A program made the position numbers and the translations under genes. The notes under the pieces are model-generated. The model ran no database searches. It was not told where the DNA came from and saw only the letters and a program-made list of their open reading frames with translations. A stretch of 64,000 nucleotides of DNA from Pararhodobacter zhoushanensis (GTDB lineage Bacteria > Pseudomonadota > Alphaproteobacteria > Rhodobacterales > Rhodobacteraceae), in contig NZ_JAPDFL010000001.1 of assembly GCF_025949695.1 (NCBI RefSeq), positions 4,343,501 to 4,407,500 on the forward strand, read 5' to 3'. The first letter of the stretch is position 1. Each line of letters opens with the position of its first letter. Positions 54,095-61,714 of the stretch are shown here, piece after piece.

Positions 54095-54631
54095 TCAGTC
54101 AAGCGCGGCGGTGAGTTCGGTCTGGTCGTGGCGGCTGTGACCTTCGGCCCAGCGGGCGGCGAGGTGGATCAGGATGATGATGAACGACACCGGCACGACG
54201 ACCGAGATCCAGACCATCGGAATGCCCAGCGTGTCCATGGTGATCCCCGCCTGCCGCGCCAGATAGCTGCGCGCCATGCCTCCGCGCAGATCGAAGAAGC
54301 AGAAATAGAGCACCGGCAGGATAAAGGTCAGGATGGCAACGGTTTGCAGCGCGTCGGCCAGCAGGCCCAGCAGATGCGGGCGGCTGGGAAAGACGCTTTG
54401 CATCAGCACCGCGTCGCTGCGGGACTTGAACGACAGAGAGGCCCCCAGAAGACCGGTCCAGACCATCGCATAGCGCGCGACGTCTTCGGTCCAGACGGGC
54501 GGGGATGAGAAGACATAGCGGGCGATGACCTGAACCATCACCGCCACGAACATCAGCGCCACGGCAAAGATGGTGACGCGGCGGACGACGGCGTTGATGC
54601 CGTTGCTCAGACCCAGGATGAAACGGCGCAT
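54095..54631 (-). CDS. TRAP transporter small permease (DctQ-like)
   Basis: 178 residues from the ATG at 54631. Four membrane helices are visible, with the family pattern VQVIARYVFSSPPVWTEDVA and RYAMVWTGLLGASLSFKSRS between helices 2 and 3. DctQ links the large permease and the binding protein in tripartite ATP-independent uptake driven by sodium. It comes after dctM and dctP here, whereas dctP-dctQ-dctM is the common order. Confidence 0.93.
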   Translation of the reverse strand: MRRFILGLSNGINAVVRRVTIFAVALMFVAVMVQVIARYVFSSPPVWTEDVARYAMVWTGLLGASLSFKSRSDAVLMQSVFPSRPHLLGLLADALQTVAILTFILPVLYFCFFDLRGGMARSYLARQAGITMDTLGIPMVWISVVVPVSFIIILIHLAARWAEGHSRHDQTELTAALD

Positions 54632-54692
54632 GGCAGGCCTCAGGTGTTCAAGACAGGGCGCGGCGGGCCGGGGGTGGCCCGCCGCGACAGGT

Positions 54693-55667
54693 TCAGCGCG
54701 TTTGCGCGGCCAGATCGACCCAGCGCGCCACATCCTCGGCGACCATCAGGTCAGACTGATAGGTGGTCGAGGACAGGTCGCGGAACACCGCGCGTTCCTC
54801 GGCTGACAGGCGCTGGACGGTGACGCCTGCGGCCTCAAGATCGGTGAGGGCAGTGTCGGTCATGCCCGCCAGCCACGCGCGGTTGGCAGCATTGCCCGCC
54901 TCGACCGCCGCATCGACGGCAGCGCGGTCGGCGTCGGACAGGTCAGAGTACCACGCCTGCGAGAACAGCACGGCGCGCAGCGGGATGATCACCCCGGCGT
55001 CCGAGAAGTTGCGCACAAAGTCGGTCTGGCCGAACATGATCGGCACGGTGGGCGAGTTCAGGTAACCGTCGATCACGCCGGTTTGCAGGCCGGTCGGCAC
55101 CTCGCCCCACGGCACGATCGTGCCGCTGGAACCCCAGGCCTGATACATCGCGATCTGCGCGTCATCGAGGGCGCGCATGCGCAAGCCGCTCATGTCGGCG
55201 GGGCTGCGCACCGCCTGATCGGTGGTGATGATGCCCGACGACGGCCCCAGCGGCACCAGCGCGGCAAGGATCACTTCTTGCCCCGCGATGGACTCGTTGA
55301 TCCGGGCGAACACGTCACCGGCGGCCAGCGCGCGGTCCATATGGGCGGCATCGTCAAAGATATAGGGCAGCCGGACGCCGTAGATGAACGGATCGACTTG
55401 CGCGACCGAGCGGACATCGGACAGCGAGACTTCCAGCAGGCCGGTGCTGATCTGGTCGAAGACCTCGGCCTCGGCCCCCACCGCGCCGCGCGGCAGTTCG
55501 CGCACGTCCATCCCGGCGGCGGTGAGCGAGGCTTCAAACGCGCTCACCCAGTTATACGAGCCCGAGGTGGCCAGATCCGGCGCGGTATCCAGCGCGATCT
55601 TCACCTCGGCCTGTGCTGCGGTGGCGGCTGCCAGCAGGGTGGCAAGGGTCAGTGTGGTCAGTTTCAT
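54693..55667 (-). CDS. TRAP transporter substrate-binding protein (DctP-like)
   Basis: 324 residues. A signal peptide of about 20 residues (MKLTTLTLATLLAAATAAQA) precedes the mature periplasmic protein. FDQISTGLLEVSLSDVRSVA and MRALDDAQIAMYQAWGSSGT match the DctP fold, and PWGEVPTGLQTGVIDGYLNS includes the region that usually carries the carboxylate-binding arginine earlier in the chain (GLRMR). The ligand is probably a small carboxylate, given the neighbouring amidase and methylglycine dehydrogenase. Confidence 0.93.
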   Translation of the reverse strand: MKLTTLTLATLLAAATAAQAEVKIALDTAPDLATSGSYNWVSAFEASLTAAGMDVRELPRGAVGAEAEVFDQISTGLLEVSLSDVRSVAQVDPFIYGVRLPYIFDDAAHMDRALAAGDVFARINESIAGQEVILAALVPLGPSSGIITTDQAVRSPADMSGLRMRALDDAQIAMYQAWGSSGTIVPWGEVPTGLQTGVIDGYLNSPTVPIMFGQTDFVRNFSDAGVIIPLRAVLFSQAWYSDLSDADRAAVDAAVEAGNAANRAWLAGMTDTALTDLEAAGVTVQRLSAEERAVFRDLSSTTYQSDLMVAEDVARWVDLAAQTR

Positions 55668-55685
55668 GGTCGTTCCTCCCTAAGA

Positions 55686-56969
55686 TCAGTTCACGGCGAA
55701 ACCGGCGAAGCGCGGCAGCGCAAGGCTGATTTCCGGCCAATAGGCCAGCGCCAGCAGCAACAGGATCTGCACGGCGATAAACGGCAGCGCAGCCCGCGCC
55801 AGCCGCCAGTAGTTGAGGTCCGTCAGGGCTGCGACGACGACCAGACATTTGCCCAAAGGCGGCGTGATCAGGCCGATGCACAGGTTGAAGCACAGCACGA
55901 TACCCAGATGGATCGGGTTGATCCCCTGCTCGACCGCCTGCGGGACAAAGAGCGGGATCAGCAGGGTCAGGGCCACCGGCGTGTCCATGAACATGCCCGC
56001 GACCAGAAAGATGGCGATCAGGAAAAACAGGTACTTGGTGCCGGTCAGGCCGATGCTGTCGACCCAGTCCGCCAAGGCCTCGGACCAGCCCAGTTGCCCG
56101 GCCAGATAGCCCAGAAGCGAGATCGCGGCGAGGATGATGAAGATCGTGCCGGTCAGGCGGGCGGTGGCTTCCAGCGCCTCGGCCACCATTTTGACGCTCA
56201 GGCCGTTGTAGAACAGGCCCGCCAGCAGCGCGAAGCAGACGGCGACGGCAGAGCCTTCGGTGGGCGTGGCAAGGCCGAACACCAGCGTGCCAAGGATGAT
56301 CACCGGCAGCATCAGCGCCGGTGCCGCGCGGCGCAGAGCGGGCCAGAAGCGCGGCAGGCTGGGATCGCGGCCACCGGGGTGGTTGCGCAGATGCGCGATC
56401 AGGGTGTTGAGCGCCATCAACGATACGGCCAGCAGCAGGCCCGGCACGATCCCCGCCGAGAACAGCGCGCCGACCGACACGCCGGTCAGCCCGCCGTAGA
56501 TGATCATGATGATCGAGGGCGGGATGATCGGGCCGATCATTGACGAAGCCGCCGTGATCGCTCCGGCGTAATAGCGGTCATACCCGCGCGCGACCATCTC
56601 GGGGACAAAGGTGCGCGACAGGGCGGCTGAGTCCGCGATGGCCGAGCCCGAGATCCCGGCAAAGAACACCGAGGTCAGGATGTTGACGTGGCCCAGCCCG
56701 CCCTTGAAACGGCCGACCATCGCCATGGCAAAGTCGATCAGGCTGCGGGTGACGCCCGCGCGGGTCATGATTTCCGCCGTCAGGATGAACAGCGGCATCG
56801 CCATGAAGGAAAACACGTCGAGCTGCGCGAAGATGCGTTGCGGCATGATCGACAGGTATTGCGCGCGGTCGGCAGCGAAAAAGGTCACCACCGACACCGC
56901 GCCCATCAGATAGGCAAAGGCGGTGCCGCTGATCAGCAGCACGACAAAGGCGAGGGGCGCGATCCACAT
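55686..56969 (-). CDS. TRAP transporter large permease (DctM-like)
   Basis: 427 residues from the ATG at 56969. About 12-13 hydrophobic segments. FAGISGSAIADSAALSRTFV and IIPPSIIMIIYGGLTGVSVG are DctM signatures, and GLATPTEGSAVAVCFALLAG is the second conserved loop. It forms the ion-coupled transport core in the inner membrane. It begins 10 bp after the amidase stop, so the transporter and amidase are one operon. Confidence 0.95.
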   Translation of the reverse strand: MWIAPLAFVVLLISGTAFAYLMGAVSVVTFFAADRAQYLSIMPQRIFAQLDVFSFMAMPLFILTAEIMTRAGVTRSLIDFAMAMVGRFKGGLGHVNILTSVFFAGISGSAIADSAALSRTFVPEMVARGYDRYYAGAITAASSMIGPIIPPSIIMIIYGGLTGVSVGALFSAGIVPGLLLAVSLMALNTLIAHLRNHPGGRDPSLPRFWPALRRAAPALMLPVIILGTLVFGLATPTEGSAVAVCFALLAGLFYNGLSVKMVAEALEATARLTGTIFIILAAISLLGYLAGQLGWSEALADWVDSIGLTGTKYLFFLIAIFLVAGMFMDTPVALTLLIPLFVPQAVEQGINPIHLGIVLCFNLCIGLITPPLGKCLVVVAALTDLNYWRLARAALPFIAVQILLLLALAYWPEISLALPRFAGFAVN

Positions 56970-56979
56970 CGGCGGGCTC

Positions 56980-58503
56980 CTAGACGGCGGTCGGCGCAGA
57001 CAGCGCGGCGCTGGCGGCGTCGCTCTGCGGCGGATGGGTGACGATCGCGCGCAGATCGACGGTGGAGCGGGTGAGCGCGTCAAGGTCAGGGCGCGGGCGG
57101 GCGGTGTCCGGGTCGCGGGCCAGCAGCGCCTCGAGGCTGCGCGCGCAGGCCAGAAGGCCCGCGTCACCGCGCACCGGGCCGAGCAGTTGCAGGCCAAAGG
57201 GCATGCCCGCCGGGTCCAGCCCGCTGGGCAGGGTGATCGCCGGGCCGCCGGTCAGCGACCCGCGATAGGTCAGCGCCAGCCAGCGGTAGTAGATGTCCAT
57301 GTCCTGCCCGTCGATCTGCGTGGCATGCGACTGCGTCCACGGGAAGGGCGAGACGGGCGCGGTGGGCAGCAGGATCGCATCCAGCCCGGCGATGCGGGCG
57401 TTGAACTGGCGCAGGATGCGGGTCTGCTCGGCATGCGCCCAGGCGCGGTCGGCAAGGCTAAAGCCCAGACCCAGCTGCACATTGGCGTGGATATGCGGGC
57501 CGAAATTGTCGGGATCGGTCTGGGTGGCGGTGCCAAAGGCGGCAACGAAGCTTTCGGCGCGCAGGATGTCGAAAGCGCGGTCCATGGCGCCGAGGGTCAG
57601 GTCCACCGGGCGCAGCTCGGCCACATCGGGCTTGAGCGCGGCGAGGCGGGCGCGGAAGGTGGCACGGATCTGCGGATCAACCGGCGCGCCGCCGAAATCC
57701 TCGCTATAGCCCAGCCGCAGGGTGCCGGGGTCGCGCGGGAGCAGGGCATCGAAGCGGGCGGGGTCCGACGGCGCGGACAAGGGATCGCCCGGATCGAAGC
57801 CGTGGCAGGCGCGCAGCATCAGCACCAGATCGTCCACGGTGCGCGCCATCGGCCCCAGCACCGAGATCGCCGACCAGCCCAGGGGCCGCGTCGGATGCGC
57901 GATCACATCGACCGAGGGGCGATAACCAACGATGCCACACAGCGCGGCGGGCAGGCGCAGCGAGCCGCCGGTGTCCGAGCCGGTGGCCAGCGGCACCAGA
58001 TCCGCCGCCAGCGCCGCAGCCGAACCCCCCGACGAGCCGCCAACGATCAGCGCCGGGTTGAACGGGTTGCCGGTTGCGCCCCAGACCGGGTTGCGGGTGT
58101 TGCCGCCTGCGCCCAGCTCTGGCACGTTGGTCTTGGCCAGCACGATGGCCCCGGCAGCGCGCAGGCGGGCGACCATGGGCAGGTCCTGCACCGGAACATG
58201 GTTGCGCGAGCGCGGGTTGCCATAGGTGGTCAGCAGGCCCTTGGTTTCCTGCAAATCCTTGACGCCAATCGGCAAACCATCGAGCAACCCTTTCGGCTGA
58301 CCCTTGGCCCAACGCTGGGTCGAGAGCGCCGCCTCGGCCCGTGCCGCGTCGATGTCGAAGGCGGTCAGCGCGTTGATAGCGGGATTGATCGCGGCGATAT
58401 GCGCCAGCAGCGCGTCCAGCAGGGTGCTGGGCGTCAGGGTGCCCTGCGCGAATGCGGTGAGCATCTGGTGCGCCGTCAGCGCGGCGAGTGGATGTGCGGT
58501 CAT
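56980..58503 (-). CDS. Amidase-signature family amidase
   Basis: 507 residues. The Ser-cisSer-Lys triad is visible: lysine in GVKDLQETKG (about residue 82), the serine-rich GGSSGGSAAALAADLVPLAT loop with cis-Ser, and the nucleophile in TGSDTGGSLRLPAA. Such enzymes hydrolyse amides to carboxylate and ammonia; GatA-like relatives act on tRNA but no gatB/C genes are present. Its place between a LysR regulator and a TRAP uptake system suggests it releases the acid that the downstream dehydrogenase uses, or processes the imported compound. Confidence 0.92.
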   Translation of the reverse strand: MTAHPLAALTAHQMLTAFAQGTLTPSTLLDALLAHIAAINPAINALTAFDIDAARAEAALSTQRWAKGQPKGLLDGLPIGVKDLQETKGLLTTYGNPRSRNHVPVQDLPMVARLRAAGAIVLAKTNVPELGAGGNTRNPVWGATGNPFNPALIVGGSSGGSAAALAADLVPLATGSDTGGSLRLPAALCGIVGYRPSVDVIAHPTRPLGWSAISVLGPMARTVDDLVLMLRACHGFDPGDPLSAPSDPARFDALLPRDPGTLRLGYSEDFGGAPVDPQIRATFRARLAALKPDVAELRPVDLTLGAMDRAFDILRAESFVAAFGTATQTDPDNFGPHIHANVQLGLGFSLADRAWAHAEQTRILRQFNARIAGLDAILLPTAPVSPFPWTQSHATQIDGQDMDIYYRWLALTYRGSLTGGPAITLPSGLDPAGMPFGLQLLGPVRGDAGLLACARSLEALLARDPDTARPRPDLDALTRSTVDLRAIVTHPPQSDAASAALSAPTAV

Positions 58504-58544
58504 TGGCCCTCTGACCGGATCGCCCGCGGGGCGGTCCGTGCCTT

Positions 58545-58579
58545 AATTTTCTCCCTCTGTTATGGTTATGGGGAAAATT
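58545..58579. promoter_or_regulatory. AT-rich dyad in the LysR/amidase spacer
   Basis: AATTTTCTCCC (58545-58555) and GGGGAAAATT (58570-58579) form an imperfect inverted repeat in the 109-bp spacer between lysR and the amidase gene, one of the few AT-rich stretches in the region. It is a plausible regulator site for the amidase-TRAP-dehydrogenase operon. Confidence 0.5.
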
Positions 58580-58612
58580 CGGCCGGGAATATTGAATTAT
58601 GCGGCGAGAACC

Positions 58613-59560
58613 TTAACCATTCGGCATGGTTTTACGCTCTGCCGCCGCCTGATCCAGACAGCGCAGGAACAGCGCGAGGGTGTTGTTGGTCTCGGCCCCG
58701 CGGGCGTGCCAGAAGCTGCGCGCCTCGGACAAAAGGCCATCGGTTTCCAGCGGCAGCACGACGATATCGCCGCGCGCGACATGGGTCTGGGCAAGGCTCT
58801 TGGGGAACAGACCCAGCACCGGCATGTCCCGCATCAACGCCAGATTGAGCGGCAGCGAAACCGAGGCGATGGTGTTGGTCGGCAGCGGCAGGCCAAGCTG
58901 GGCGAAATACGCCTCGACCGCATTGCGCGCGACGGAGGTGCTTTGCGGCAAGAGCCAGGGCCAGTCGGTGACATCGGCCCATTGGAGGGAGTCGCGCAGG
59001 CCCAGCGGGTGATCGCGCCCGGCGACGACCACCACGGCGTCGCGCATCAACACGCTTTGGCGCACACCGGGCAGTTCCTGCGGTTGCCAGGTGCGGGCGA
59101 TCAGCAGGTCGATCTGCCCGGCTTCGAACTGCGGATAAAGGGCGGTGAAATGCCCCTCGGTGATGGTCACGCTGGCGGTCGGCGCGCCGCGTTTGAACAG
59201 CGTCAGCGCGGCGGGCAACAGGATCGGCGCAACCGAACTGACGACACCGATACTGACCGATCCGGTGATGCCGGTCGCCATGGCCTCGATGTCAAAGGCG
59301 GCGCGGTCAAGCTGGCTGAGCACCTGCTGCGCATGCACGGCAAGGCGCGCGCCGATGGGGGTGAGGAACAGCCGGTTGCGTTCACGCGTGACCAGCGGCG
59401 TGCCGACGAGGCGCTCCAGCTCGGCGATCTGCTTGGAGATCGCGGGCTGCGAGAGGTTCAGCGCCTCGGCCACCCGCGCCACCAGTTTGAGATCGGCCAG
59501 CGTGGCGATGACCCGCAAATGGCGCAGGGTCAGCAGCTTGCTCAGATCGGCGGTCAGCAT
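58613..59560 (-). CDS. LysR-family transcriptional regulator
   Basis: 315 residues from the ATG at 59560 (MLTADLSKLLTLRHLRVIAT). The HTH covers about 15-75 with VAEALNLSQPAISKQIAELE as recognition region. The co-inducer domain begins at VSIGVVSSVAPILLPAALTL (about 105) and includes QIDLLIARTWQP. It precedes the amidase gene on the same strand, which is less usual than divergent LysR, and is itself divergent from panC. It most likely senses a metabolite of the cluster downstream. Confidence 0.92.
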   Translation of the reverse strand: MLTADLSKLLTLRHLRVIATLADLKLVARVAEALNLSQPAISKQIAELERLVGTPLVTRERNRLFLTPIGARLAVHAQQVLSQLDRAAFDIEAMATGITGSVSIGVVSSVAPILLPAALTLFKRGAPTASVTITEGHFTALYPQFEAGQIDLLIARTWQPQELPGVRQSVLMRDAVVVVAGRDHPLGLRDSLQWADVTDWPWLLPQSTSVARNAVEAYFAQLGLPLPTNTIASVSLPLNLALMRDMPVLGLFPKSLAQTHVARGDIVVLPLETDGLLSEARSFWHARGAETNNTLALFLRCLDQAAAERKTMPNG

Positions 59561-59702
59561 GGGCGCGGTTTCCTTGGACGGGGCGCGGCCATTGTGCACC
59601 GCGCCGCGGCCGCGAACAATCGTGCGCCTGCGCCGCCGCCCCATGCGGCTTGCCGGTCGTGGCGAGGGACGCTAGGGATCGCGCTCAGCCTTGGGGGGTG
59701 CG

Positions 59703-60659
59703 ATGCAGCTCATCACGACAAAATCCGCGATGCGCGACACCGCGCGCAGCTGGCGCGCGGCGGGCGAGGCGGTTGCGCTGGTGCCGACTTCAAGCTTTGT
59801 GCATGACGGGCACAAGGCGCTGGTCGCGCGGGCCAAGAGCGAGGGGGCCCGGGTTGTCGTGTCGATCTTTGCCAGCCCCACGCCCTTTGGTCTGACCGAT
59901 GACGTCGCCACGCGGTCGCGCGTGCCGGAATGGGATGAGGCAATGTTGCAGTCGGCCGGGGTGGACGCGGTCTTCGTACCCTCGGTTGACGAGATGGTCG
60001 GGCCAGACGCGCAAACCATCGTGGAAACGACCGAGCTGGCAAAGACATTGATCGGCAAGTTCAGGCCGGTGCATTTCCGCAGCGTGGCGACGGCGTTTGC
60101 CAAGCTGTGCAACATCGTGCAGCCGGATATGGCCTGCTTTGGCGAGAAGGATTATCAGCAGCTCTGTGTGATCCGCCAGATGGTGCGCGATCTGGATATG
60201 CCGGTGCGGGTGCTGAGCGTCCCGACCGTGCGTGACGCCGACGGGCTGGCCCTGTCCACCCGCAATGCGCGCCTGACGCCTGGGGAGCGGAGCGCCGCGC
60301 TGGCGCTGTCACGCGCCCTGTTCGAGGCCGAAGAGATGGCGAAAACCGGCATCACGGCGTCCCGGCTGCGGGCCTGGGTCGCGGCGACACTTCAGGCAGA
60401 CCCACGGGCCGAGCTGCAATCCGCCGACATCCGCGACGCCGAAACGCTGGCAACCATCGCCGGGCCGCTGACCGCGCCGGCGGTGCTGCTGCTGGCGGTG
60501 CGGTTCGGGGCGGTGCTGCTGCTGGATCAGCGGGTGGTCCAGCCTGAGGACGCGCAGATCGGGGGGCTGCTCGCCCCCCGACCCCCTCGCCCGGGGAGGG
60601 GGCACGCCCCTCCCCGGGACCCCTCCTGTGGATACTTAGAGACAGAAAATGCAGCTTAA
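59703..60659 (+). CDS. panC: Divergent pantothenate synthetase-like protein
   Basis: 318 residues. PanC condenses pantoate and beta-alanine. The fold is clear: HDGH of the adenylation site, CFGEKDYQQLCVIRQMVRDL and DADGLALSTRNARLTPGERS. But several pantoate-site positions differ from the family: PTMG is PTSS, NPxQF is SPTPF, and GHFRGV is VHFRSV. There is no panB nearby. The usual end would be near LLLDQRVV; about 35 extra residues (QPEDAQIGG to CGYLETENAA) are read out of the adjoining double-hairpin repeat, where the stop lies. Activity is uncertain. Confidence 0.8.
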   Translation: MQLITTKSAMRDTARSWRAAGEAVALVPTSSFVHDGHKALVARAKSEGARVVVSIFASPTPFGLTDDVATRSRVPEWDEAMLQSAGVDAVFVPSVDEMVGPDAQTIVETTELAKTLIGKFRPVHFRSVATAFAKLCNIVQPDMACFGEKDYQQLCVIRQMVRDLDMPVRVLSVPTVRDADGLALSTRNARLTPGERSAALALSRALFEAEEMAKTGITASRLRAWVAATLQADPRAELQSADIRDAETLATIAGPLTAPAVLLLAVRFGAVLLLDQRVVQPEDAQIGGLLAPRPPRPGRGHAPPRDPSCGYLETENAA

Positions 60660-60739
60660 CGGCGCGTTAACCGTTCTTTGCTCTTCAAATATCCTCAGGG
60701 GGTGAGGCCGTCAGGCCGAGGGGGGCAGACGCCCCCCTG
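60561..60739 (+). repeat. Convergent-junction double-hairpin element, copy 6 (overlaps the panC end)
   Basis: Left part: GGGGGGCTGCTCGCCCCCC and CCGGGGAGGGG inverted repeats. Centre: GTGGATACTTAGAGACAGAA, CTTAACGGCGCGTTAAC, AAATATCC (60687-60694). Right part: GGGGGTGA, stem 1 GGCC-GTCA-GGCC (60706-60717), stem 2 GGGGGGC-AGAC-GCCCCCC (60720-60737). It lies between convergent panC and sodB, and the panC stop codon falls inside its inner palindrome. Confidence 0.76.
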
Positions 60740-60801
60740 CGCGCGGCACGCGCGCCGCAACGAGGGGGCTCGATGCCCCCGAGTTGCGGGGTTCCAGACG
60801 C

Positions 60802-60828
60802 AAAAGGGGGGCGCGCGGCCCCCCTTTT
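60802..60828 (-). terminator. Intrinsic terminator of sodB
   Basis: AAAAGGGGGG and CCCCCCTTTT form a 10-bp stem around a 7-base loop, giving a T-run on the minus strand 23 bp after the sodB stop. The remaining 60740-60801 stretch holds another G/C hairpin (GGGGGCTCGATGCCCCC) and no gene. Confidence 0.8.
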
Positions 60829-60851
60829 CCTGTCTCGTATCGGCGCGGGGT

Positions 60852-61454
60852 TCAGCCCAGACGCGCGGCGACGTTTTCCCAGTTGACCAGCTTGTCGAGG
60901 AAGTTGGTCAGGTAGGCCGGGCGCTTGTTGCGGAAGTCGATGTAGTAGGAATGCTCCCACACGTCGCAGCCCAAGAGCGCGGTCTGGCCAAAGCACAGCG
61001 GGTTCACGCCGTTTTCGGTTTTGGTGACCTTCAGCCCGCCGTCGGTGTCTTTCACCAGCCAGGCCCAGCCCGAGCCGAATTGACCGGCGCCAGCCGCCGA
61101 GAAATCTTCCTTGAACTTGTCGACCGAGCCGAAGCTGTCAACGATCGCCTTTTCCAGCGAACCGGGCATGGCATTGCCGCCGGGGCCCATCATTTCCCAG
61201 AACTGGGTGTGGTTCCAGTGCTGCGAGGCGTTGTTGAAGATGCCGTTCTGCGCCACGGCGCCCGACTGGTAGGTGCCCTTGACGATCTCTTCGACCGACT
61301 TGCCTTCCCACTCGGTGCCGGCAATCAGCTTGTTGCCGTTGTCGACATAGGCCTTGTGGTGGATGTCGTGGTGGAATTCCAGCGTTTCCTTGGACATGCC
61401 GAGCGAGGCCAGAGCATCGTGGGCATAGGGAAGATCGGGAAGGGTGAAGGACAT
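60852..61454 (-). CDS. sodB: Superoxide dismutase (Fe/Mn family)
   Basis: 200 residues from the ATG at 61454 (MSFTLPDLPYAHDALASLGM); the frame stays open further upstream but the family start is here. The four metal ligands are visible in FHHDIHHKAYV, NHTQFWEMMGP and DVWEHSYYIDFRN. AAGAGQFGSGWAWLV is typical of the Fe-type enzymes. It is cytoplasmic and converts superoxide to oxygen and peroxide. A TTGACC-N18-TTATTA promoter lies just upstream. Confidence 0.95.
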   Translation of the reverse strand: MSFTLPDLPYAHDALASLGMSKETLEFHHDIHHKAYVDNGNKLIAGTEWEGKSVEEIVKGTYQSGAVAQNGIFNNASQHWNHTQFWEMMGPGGNAMPGSLEKAIVDSFGSVDKFKEDFSAAGAGQFGSGWAWLVKDTDGGLKVTKTENGVNPLCFGQTALLGCDVWEHSYYIDFRNKRPAYLTNFLDKLVNWENVAARLG

Positions 61455-61487
61455 CGCGGTACCTCTTTCGTTTGGTTGCGTTGGGGG

Positions 61488-61517
61488 TAATAAGTGCCTC
61501 ACGCACCAAAAGGTCAA
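61488..61517 (-). promoter_or_regulatory. Candidate promoter of sodB
   Basis: On the minus strand TTGACC (61512-61517) is followed after 18 bp by TTATTA (61488-61493), 34 bp before the sodB ATG. It lies just past the ccoS stop, so sodB is probably a separate transcript. Confidence 0.5.
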
Positions 61518-61545
61518 GTGCAACCGGCCCGCGATCTGGGTTCCA

Positions 61546-61704
61546 TCACGGTTTAGGGTGGTCGTCGTAGTCGCCGCGCAGGATGCGCTGGCTGTCGCCT
61601 TCGGGGTCATCGTATTGCCCGCGCCGCAGGGTCCACCAGAAGGCCAGCAGCCCTGCAATCCCCAAAAGCAGCGAAACCGGAATCAGGATCGCCAGAATAT
61701 CCAT
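61546..61704 (-). CDS. ccoS: cbb3-type cytochrome oxidase assembly protein CcoS (FixS)
   Basis: 52 residues, too short for most gene finders. MDILAILIPVSLLLGIAGLL is a single membrane helix followed by FWWTLRRGQYDDPEGDSQRI, the FixS signature, and a short acidic tail. CcoS is needed to insert haem and copper into the cbb3 oxidase. It begins 10 bp after the ccoI stop on the same strand, the standard ccoGHIS order. Confidence 0.93.
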   Translation of the reverse strand: MDILAILIPVSLLLGIAGLLAFWWTLRRGQYDDPEGDSQRILRGDYDDHPKP

Positions 61705-61714
61705 GCCTTGATCC

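Noticed and set aside
27121..60739. A CRISPR array or integron attC array as an explanation for the six similar repeats
   Set aside because: Copies are kilobases apart with ordinary genes between them, no regular spacers, and no cas or integrase genes.
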